From assembly GCA_003222065.1 (NCBI GenBank), contig QHUV01000105.1:1-6506 (forward strand): a stretch of DNA of 6,506 nt, written 5' to 3'. Positions 1 through 3,991 of the stretch are shown here, one piece after another. Origin of the DNA: Gemmatimonadota bacterium. Its GTDB lineage: Bacteria > Gemmatimonadota > Gemmatimonadetes > Gemmatimonadales > Gemmatimonadaceae. The number at the start of each line of letters is the position of its first letter. Within the stretch, counting starts at the first letter, position 1. Made by a program: the position numbers and the translations under genes. The notes beneath the pieces are model-generated. The model was not told the origin of the DNA. It saw only the letters and a program-made list of their open reading frames with translations, and did no database searches.

Positions 1-234
1 CGCTGGCGGTACTTCGGCCACGTAGTACAAGCTCCATTCCAGTTGGTCCGGATGCTCCGCGAGCCAAGTCAACGTCCATCGCACGGCGTCGGGGTCGTAC
101 AACTCGGGTGGCCAACTTGCCGGGACGTCACATCCGAGAAGCTCGCCTAACGCTCGAGGCGAGATCAGTTCGGCGCTGAGACTCTCGGCCGTCGCCGGAA
201 TGAGGATGAGTCGCGGCGTTCGAATGGCGTTCAT
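1..234 (-). CDS. GNAT-family N-acetyltransferase, N-terminal part (runs off the left edge)
   Basis: I translated the first 78 codons on the minus strand from the ATG at 234-232; the frame is open to the window edge, so the C-terminal part is missing. The protein begins MNAIRTPRLILIPAT and continues with an ALGELLG segment and a SWPPELYD segment followed by a WTLTWL helix. From memory of the family, this pattern is typical of a GNAT subgroup that acetylates small molecules or protein N-termini with acetyl-CoA. The acetyl-CoA-binding motif (R/Q-x-x-G-x-G/A) would lie beyond the edge, so activity cannot be judged here. A good Shine-Dalgarno (TGAGGA at 247-242) sits 7 nt upstream of the ATG and supports the start. 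The gene follows the STAS gene by 21 bp and is probably co-transcribed with it. Codons 28-30 (Ala-Leu-Gly) are written with the repeated decamer, including a rare TTA codon. The substrate is unknown. Confidence 0.8.
   Translation of the reverse strand, partial: MNAIRTPRLILIPATAESLSAELISPRALGELLGCDVPASWPPELYDPDAVRWTLTWLAEHPDQLEWSLYYVAEVPPA
144..153 (+). repeat. Iterated decamer CGCCTAACGC, copy 1
   Basis: Exact copy inside the GNAT gene. On the coding strand it reads GCG TTA GGC G, giving Ala-Leu-Gly at codons 28-30. Confidence 0.85.
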
Positions 235-241
235 CCGCGCA

Positions 242-247
242 TCCTCA
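242..247 (-). promoter_or_regulatory. Ribosome binding site of the GNAT gene
   Basis: On the minus strand TGAGGA lies 7 nt before the ATG at 234. It is the clearest Shine-Dalgarno in the window and decides the start. It lies between the STAS stop codon and the GNAT start, which fits reinitiation or coupled translation on one transcript. Confidence 0.65.
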
Positions 248-255
248 GACGATGC

Positions 256-657
256 CTACGCACGCACGTCGTCGTCGGATCGCGGTCGCGGGGCGCCATC
301 AGAGCGGGGCGCTGTAGGGTTGGCGGGACGATCGGCCGCCACGCCGCTGCCCGAGTCGTCGAGCGCAAAAAGGGTATCCAGACGCGTGAGCTCGAACAGC
401 GTGCGCAGGTCTTCGTTCAGGTTCGTGAGGCGAAGCGCGCCGTTCGATTCGCGAATCCTCTTCGAAATGGAAACGAGGGCACCAAGACCAGCGCTGTCGA
501 CGTATCCAGTGTCGGCGAAATCGATGACAAAGCTTCGCGCTCCACGCTCGATCTCACCGGTAACAGCCTCCCGGAGCTGCTGGCGATTGCCGGCAACGAG
601 TTGGCCCTCGACGCCAATGACCACCGTATCGCCCTGTCGCGTGCTACGAAAGCTCAT
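256..657 (-). CDS. STAS-domain anti-sigma factor antagonist (RsbV/SpoIIAA-like)
   Basis: A 133-residue cytoplasmic protein. Residues about 3-100 form one STAS domain: an N-terminal strand region (TVVIGVEGQL, 11-20), a helix, then VIDFADTGYVDSAGLGAL (44-61) with the family's phosphorylation motif DSAGLG at 54-59. Ser55 is the expected phosphoserine. In the RsbV/SpoIIAA family the unphosphorylated protein binds an anti-sigma kinase and frees a sigma factor; phosphorylation by that kinase reverses this. No RsbW-type kinase or sigma factor lies next to it here, so its partner must be encoded elsewhere. Residues 101-133 form a Ser/Pro/Asp/Arg-rich, probably disordered tail that the compact family usually lacks. 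I chose the ATG at 657 because a GAGAGG sequence lies just upstream and the protein then begins directly with the domain. An in-frame ATG at 831 would overlap DinB by about 95 bp and add an unstructured extension. DinB ends 79 bp upstream and GNAT starts 21 bp downstream. Confidence 0.92.
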   Translation of the reverse strand: MSFRSTRQGDTVVIGVEGQLVAGNRQQLREAVTGEIERGARSFVIDFADTGYVDSAGLGALVSISKRIRESNGALRLTNLNEDLRTLFELTRLDTLFALDDSGSGVAADRPANPTAPRSDGAPRPRSDDDVRA

Positions 658-689
658 GTGCCCTCTCGAGTGGTGGTCGGAGCTCGCGT

Positions 690-717
690 CTCGCGGTATT
701 GCGCCTAACGCCGCGAG
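690..717 (-). promoter_or_regulatory. Perfect 7-bp inverted repeat in the DinB-STAS gap, repeated decamer in its loop
   Basis: In the transcribed (minus) sense the arms are CTCGCGG (717-711) and CCGCGAG (696-690), enclosing a 14-nt loop, CGTTAGGCGCAATA. The stem is all Watson-Crick and has five G-C pairs among seven. No U-tract follows, so it is not a canonical intrinsic terminator; it could attenuate, protect an mRNA end, or bind protein. It starts 19 nt after the DinB stop and ends 32 nt before the STAS start codon. Nine of the ten bases of decamer copy 702-711 lie in the loop. Confidence 0.5.
702..711 (+). repeat. Iterated decamer CGCCTAACGC, copy 2 (intergenic)
   Basis: Exact copy of the ten-base word found six times in the window. 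This is the only copy outside a coding sequence; it fills most of the loop of the hairpin at 690-717 and its last base enters the stem. Confidence 0.85.
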
Positions 718-736
718 GGGTCCGGAAGCACCGGCC

Positions 737-1261
737 TCAAAGTCCGTATCGTTCCCGTAACAATTTCGCGTGATGTCGCTCGTGCCCGGCGATGACGTAG
801 CCGAGGGCGCGAACGGAGATGAGATTGCCATTCGCGATGCCGCGCCGCGCCAGTTCGTCTTCGCTCAAGTAGCGAAAAACATGGACCGTTGCCGCCCGAA
901 TTGCCTCGAATTCGTCGACGAGATTCTTGATGGGCCGCTCGTTGAAACGTCCGGCGGGGGTGTAAGCGTTCTCGTCAAAGCCAGCGACCGGTTGTCCGTC
1001 GCCGCGGGCGAAGCGCAGGGCTCGATACGCGAAGACGCGCTCAGCGTCGGAGAGATGACCAATGACTTCCTTTATGGTCCATTTGTCAGGGGCGTACGCG
1101 TACAGGCCCCGCTGGTCGTCGACGCGGCGCAGCATGCGCAGGGTGTCTAGCTGCTGGCCAGCGAGTAGGTCGACGAGATTGCCATCGGGCACGAGCTCGA
1201 TGTAGCGGGCGTAGTAGGCCAGGTACTCGTCGGCTGCCGGGCGCGAGAGAGTCGTCGGCAT
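737..1261 (-). CDS. DinB-family (DinB/YfiT four-helix fold) putative metal-dependent protein
   Basis: A 174-residue protein matching the DinB superfamily. It has a first helix around LAGQQLDTLRML (33-44), then KWTIKEVIGHLSDAERVFAYR (60-80) with the usual metal-ligand histidine at His69, a middle region ending in FDENAYTP, and the C-terminal signature GHERHHAKLL (159-168). His69 with His160 and His164 are the likely metal triad; this is assigned by pattern, not alignment. Known relatives include thiol-dependent metalloenzymes (bacillithiol, mycothiol or glutathione S-transferases) and stress-induced proteins of unknown function, so the substrate is open. I chose the ATG at 1261 because the protein then starts just before the conserved part; the frame stays open upstream but overlaps the transporter antisense to nothing conserved. 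There is no Shine-Dalgarno: the 25 nt before the ATG are C/T-rich, complementary to a G-quadruplex motif. It lies 65 bp after the transporter and 79 bp before the STAS gene. Confidence 0.88.
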   Translation of the reverse strand: MPTTLSRPAADEYLAYYARYIELVPDGNLVDLLAGQQLDTLRMLRRVDDQRGLYAYAPDKWTIKEVIGHLSDAERVFAYRALRFARGDGQPVAGFDENAYTPAGRFNERPIKNLVDEFEAIRAATVHVFRYLSEDELARRGIANGNLISVRALGYVIAGHERHHAKLLRERYGL

Positions 1262-1326
1262 TGGAGACAGGGGACGGGGAAAGTGGGTCGGGGGACAGGG
1301 TCTTAAAGACGCTCCGTTGCCGGAAG
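1262..1326. other. Intergenic G-quadruplex motif plus REP-like palindrome upstream of DinB
   Basis: This gap separates the transporter stop from the DinB start. On the plus strand 1270-1300 carries five G-runs: GGGG (1270-1273), GGGG (1276-1279), GGG (1285-1287), GGGGG (1290-1294) and GGG (1298-1300), with loops of 2, 5, 2 and 3 nt. This meets the standard G3+N1-7 quadruplex rule, on the template strand of DinB. GACAGGG occurs twice (1266-1272 and 1294-1300). Next to it is the near-palindrome GTCTTAAAGAC (1300-1310), followed on the minus strand side by GGAG (1315-1312). A GTAG/GGAG tetranucleotide beside an imperfect palindrome is the known layout of REP sequences handled by RAYT transposases, so a REP-like remnant is possible. 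No transposase is present. Confidence 0.55.
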
Positions 1327-2703
1327 CTAGCGGTTCACGGTGACAGCGCCATCCGCAGCCCGGTGGGCTTCCAGGGAGGGACCAGAGCGCCGTTCGCTGG
1401 CCGCGAGCTGCGTCTGGCGTTTGCCAAGCCAGACTCCAAGAACCAGCCACACGAGAGCGAAGGGCACTGCCCCGAAGGCGGCGCCGCTCACACCGAGCCC
1501 CAGGGCGGCGAATCCGGCAAAGGTCCAGGCGCCGATTTGATCGCCGGCGCGATAGACGAACGTCTCGATGAAGCTCTTTGCCTTGTACTTGTCTTCGCGG
1601 CTCACGACCGTGAACAGCACTTCCATAGCGGGGTTGGTCAGACCGAAGTTGGTGCCCCGCCTGAGCACGATAAAGACGAAAACCGTCGTCAGCACCGGAG
1701 CAACGCCTAACGCGGTAAAGCCGAGCGCGCTCATTGCCGGGAGGAGCGCGAGAGTCGCGGCCAGACCGAACCAACGGATGATCCGGCCGGTGAGGAAGAT
1801 TTGTGTGAGCACCGTCAGGGTTTGGACGGCGAACTCGATTCGCGCGAGGATGGCTGTGCGTGCCAGGGCGCTGGTGTACGAGTGGCCGACGATATCCGAT
1901 TGCTCGAAGTACAGAAATGTCGATCCAATGGTGTAGAGAATTTGAAAACCGGCAATGGCGGTGAGATAGGGTGAGCGCATCAAGCTCGTGATGCCCGCCC
2001 ACACGCTTCCACCAATCGGGGGCGCCTCGACGGGCACGGCGGAAGCGTCAGTCGCGCTCCGCGGCGCCGCCGGGAACCGCACGACGATCAACGAGGCGAT
2101 CTCGAGGAGCGCGACGGAGACAAGGAAGAGGTTGACCGTGCCGAGCCGCTGCGCGAGGACGGCAGTGACCGCCGAGCCGGTGATCGAGCCGAGAGTGCCT
2201 CCGACGCCGATGAAGCCGAAGAGCCGTTTCGCCTGCTCGCTGCGGAACACGTCGGCCATAAGACACCAGAATACCGACGTGATGAACAAGTTGAAAACAC
2301 TGGTCCATATGTAGAAGACGATGCCGACCCACGGCGCACCGACCGACTGGCCGCTCGCCGTACCACGCATGATGAAATAAAAGACGACGAGGTTCGCGGC
2401 GAAGAACTGATAGGTAAACGGCACGAATCGTCGCACAGGAAAGCGTACGACAAGCGATGCGAAGAGCGGATTGGCGACGAGCATCGCGACGAGGGTGCCG
2501 GCGAAAAGCCACGGGAGTCGCGTGACGCCCGTTGTGACCGCGACCAGGTCGCGGATGGGACGAAGGATGAAGTAGCTGCTGAGGACGAAGAAGAAGAAAG
2601 CGAAGGACGTCCAGGTGGCGGCAACCTCGTTAGGCCGGACGTCGACGACGCGGCGTAGCAGGGAGGCGGAACGGCGGCGGCCGCCTCCCGAAGCATCGCT
2701 CAT
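1327..2703 (-). CDS. TLC (ADP/ATP translocase)-like MFS-fold membrane transporter
   Basis: A 458-residue integral inner-membrane protein with about ten to twelve hydrophobic segments, starting near residue 31 (a run of phenylalanines at 34-39) and ending near 427. After segment 1 is YFILRPIRD (44-52). Between segments 4 and 5 lies FNLFITSVFWCLMADVF (137-153), then RLFGFIGVGGTLGSITG (160-176). Toward the C-terminus, GLTNPAMEVLFTVVSREDKYKAKSFIE (354-380) resembles the region of TLC-type nucleotide carriers that reads FDPTKE...K.KGKAA. I infer distant relationship to the NTP/NDP exchange family; free-living bacteria carry many such homologues of unknown substrate, so ATP/ADP exchange should not be assumed. 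The N-terminus (Arg-rich, 9-18) is cytoplasmic by the positive-inside rule. The start is the ATG at 2703, which overlaps the SDR stop as ATGA and implies translational coupling; a GTG at 2718 is possible but less likely. Codons for Ala-Leu-Gly at 331-333 carry the repeated decamer. Confidence 0.82.
   Translation of the reverse strand: MSDASGGGRRRSASLLRRVVDVRPNEVAATWTSFAFFFFVLSSYFILRPIRDLVAVTTGVTRLPWLFAGTLVAMLVANPLFASLVVRFPVRRFVPFTYQFFAANLVVFYFIMRGTASGQSVGAPWVGIVFYIWTSVFNLFITSVFWCLMADVFRSEQAKRLFGFIGVGGTLGSITGSAVTAVLAQRLGTVNLFLVSVALLEIASLIVVRFPAAPRSATDASAVPVEAPPIGGSVWAGITSLMRSPYLTAIAGFQILYTIGSTFLYFEQSDIVGHSYTSALARTAILARIEFAVQTLTVLTQIFLTGRIIRWFGLAATLALLPAMSALGFTALGVAPVLTTVFVFIVLRRGTNFGLTNPAMEVLFTVVSREDKYKAKSFIETFVYRAGDQIGAWTFAGFAALGLGVSGAAFGAVPFALVWLVLGVWLGKRQTQLAASERRSGPSLEAHRAADGAVTVNR
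1704..1713 (+). repeat. Iterated decamer CGCCTAACGC, copy 3
   Basis: Exact copy inside the transporter gene; on the coding strand GCG TTA GGC G encodes Ala-Leu-Gly (residues 331-333). It holds the only TTA codon I found in that gene. Confidence 0.85.
2700..2703 (-). promoter_or_regulatory. ATGA stop-start overlap (translational coupling)
   Basis: On the minus strand ATG (2703-2701) of the transporter overlaps TGA (2702-2700) of the SDR. The transporter has no clear Shine-Dalgarno of its own in the preceding 18 nt, so its translation likely depends on ribosomes finishing the SDR. Confidence 0.75.
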
Positions 2704-3863
2704 GTCTTGGCGTGCCACGCGGCGAGAACTTCGGCCTCACGACTCGCCGAGATGCCACCGACGGCGCCGGAGTCGAGCTTGGCGCGATCTTCCGCCGGAC
2801 GCGTCCTGTTCCATTCGAGGGTGGCTCTGATCGTGTCGTCGAGGGGCCGGAAGGTTAGGCCTTTGGCGAGCGCGCGGTCGATGTTGCGACGACTGAAGCC
2901 GGCGGCATCGCCGTCCGGTGGCACGACGATCGGCATGTCGCGCCACGGACGGACTTTCTGCTCCTGCAGGAACGCCCAAGGCACCCACGTGAAGCGGGCA
3001 TCGGATCCCGTCACCGACTTGCAGTGGGACAGGAACTCTCCCATCGGTAACGGCGTGCGCGGCCCCGTGGCATTGTAGATGCCGCCGCCGTCACGCGGTC
3101 CCTTTTCGGCCATGCGCACCGTCCACTCGGCCAGATCACGCGCGTCGATGAACTGCGTTACGTCGTTCGGCGTTCCCGGGGCGAGCACTTCCCCGCCGCG
3201 CGCAACCCGTACGGGCCAGTACGTGAAGCGATCGGTGCGGTCGAGCTTTCCGACAATCAAGCCAGGACGAATGATGGTGAAGATTCCCGGATAGTCGTCC
3301 TGCACTTCCTTCTCGGAGCGCGACTTGAGCGCACCGTAGTAGCGGCCAAAGTTCTGGCGCTCGAGTGTATACGGATCGAGGCCATCCGGCATGGGAGTCG
3401 TCGCCGCCGTTTCGTCCGCGTTAGGCGTCGCGTTGTCCGGGTAAACCGAGATCGTAGAAATGAAGATGTAATGGCTCGTGTTGCCCTTCATGTACTGGGC
3501 AACGTTGCGGACCCACGCCGGCGCCGTTGTCGGGTTGTCGATGACGACATCGAACTTTCTTCCCTGGAGCGCGGTGGTATCGGTGCTCAGATCGCCGATG
3601 AGCTGCTCGACCTTGCCCTTGAACATGTCCGGGCGCGTCTTGTTGCGATTGAAGAGCGTGACGCGATGGCCGCGACTCAGCGCGTAGTCCACCTGCTCCG
3701 GTCCGGTGAAGCCGGTACCACCCAGAATGAGAATGTTGAGCGATTTCTCGGCGGACGAAGATTCGTTGCCTTCGCCTAACGCGATGCGTGGAACGATCCC
3801 GAGGCCGAGCGCACCAGCCGTGGCGGCGGAGCGCAGAAGGAACTCGCGTCGAGTCGTGGACAT
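2700..3863 (-). CDS. Tat-signal NAD(P)-binding extended SDR (epimerase/dehydratase-like)
   Basis: A 387-residue protein with an N-terminal twin-arginine signal: TRREFLLRSAATAGALGLG (4-22), with cleavage plausible near ALG-E (28-31). The mature part is an extended short-chain dehydrogenase/reductase. The nucleotide-binding loop is GGTGFTG (48-54) after strand NILIL; the basic FNRNKTRP (71-78) at the end of strand 2 suggests NADP preference. IFISTISVY (133-141) supplies the active-site Ser/Thr, and YYGALK holds the catalytic pair Tyr176 and Lys180. IIRPGLIVG (197-205) and the FIDARDLAEW region (238-247) are typical of atypical/extended SDRs. The substrate is unknown. Tat export of a dinucleotide-binding enzyme fits folding with cofactor before transport. 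The ATG at 3863 puts the RR motif at the right distance; no Shine-Dalgarno is visible, and the leader is C-rich. The stop overlaps the transporter start by 4 nt. Two decamer copies fall within the gene, in opposite orientations. Confidence 0.9.
   Translation of the reverse strand: MSTTRREFLLRSAATAGALGLGIVPRIALGEGNESSSAEKSLNILILGGTGFTGPEQVDYALSRGHRVTLFNRNKTRPDMFKGKVEQLIGDLSTDTTALQGRKFDVVIDNPTTAPAWVRNVAQYMKGNTSHYIFISTISVYPDNATPNADETAATTPMPDGLDPYTLERQNFGRYYGALKSRSEKEVQDDYPGIFTIIRPGLIVGKLDRTDRFTYWPVRVARGGEVLAPGTPNDVTQFIDARDLAEWTVRMAEKGPRDGGGIYNATGPRTPLPMGEFLSHCKSVTGSDARFTWVPWAFLQEQKVRPWRDMPIVVPPDGDAAGFSRRNIDRALAKGLTFRPLDDTIRATLEWNRTRPAEDRAKLDSGAVGGISASREAEVLAAWHAKT
3418..3427 (-). repeat. Iterated decamer, copy 4 (opposite orientation)
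   Basis: The plus strand reads GCGTTAGGCG, so CGCCTAACGC is on the minus strand. Inside the SDR gene it encodes Thr-Pro-Asn-Ala (146-149) in the reading ACG CCT AAC GCG. It is the only copy in this orientation in the window. Confidence 0.85.
3773..3782 (+). repeat. Iterated decamer CGCCTAACGC, copy 5
   Basis: Exact copy near the start of the SDR gene; GCG TTA GGC G encodes Ala-Leu-Gly (28-30), at the presumed signal-peptide cleavage site. Confidence 0.85.
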
Positions 3864-3991
3864 GAGGGCAGTGGCCAGGGGCTAGGGAGACGGCTGTTCT
3901 TCTTTCCGTGAAATCATGATCCGAACCATGGCGACGGGATAGTGCGGCTGCTTCGCTCGCCTGTACGGATTGTGTTCAGAGCGCAGGCTCG
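3864..3991. other. Intergenic gap between M28 peptidase and SDR
   Basis: 128 bp without a gene. Right after the peptidase stop, the transcribed strand has GCCTG (3963-3959)... read in order, CGCTC and GCCTG arms near 3979-3988 each find a complement at 3954-3963: CAGGC/GCCTG and GAGCG/CGCTC on the plus strand. The four segments interleave (A-B-A'-B'), giving either two alternative hairpins or a pseudoknot topology. No U-tract follows. Close to the SDR start (3865-3890) the plus strand is G-rich with three G-runs, so the SDR mRNA leader is C-rich and has no Shine-Dalgarno. I see no convincing sigma-70-type promoter. Confidence 0.4.

Noticed and set aside
690..717. The hairpin as an intrinsic terminator.
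   Set aside because: No run of U follows the stem, and the loop is long (14 nt).
658..831. In-frame upstream ATG at 831 that would extend the STAS protein by 58 residues.
   Set aside because: It would overlap the DinB coding end by about 95 bp, adds non-conserved sequence, and the ATG at 657 has a purine-rich site and begins at the domain.
1262..2002. The DinB frame stays open upstream to 2002, giving a 421-residue protein.
   Set aside because: The extra part is an arginine-rich off-frame reading of the transporter gene; the DinB domain begins right after the ATG at 1261.
2704..2718. GTG at 2718 as the transporter start.
   Set aside because: No Shine-Dalgarno precedes it, and the ATG at 2703 forms the classic ATGA overlap with the SDR stop.
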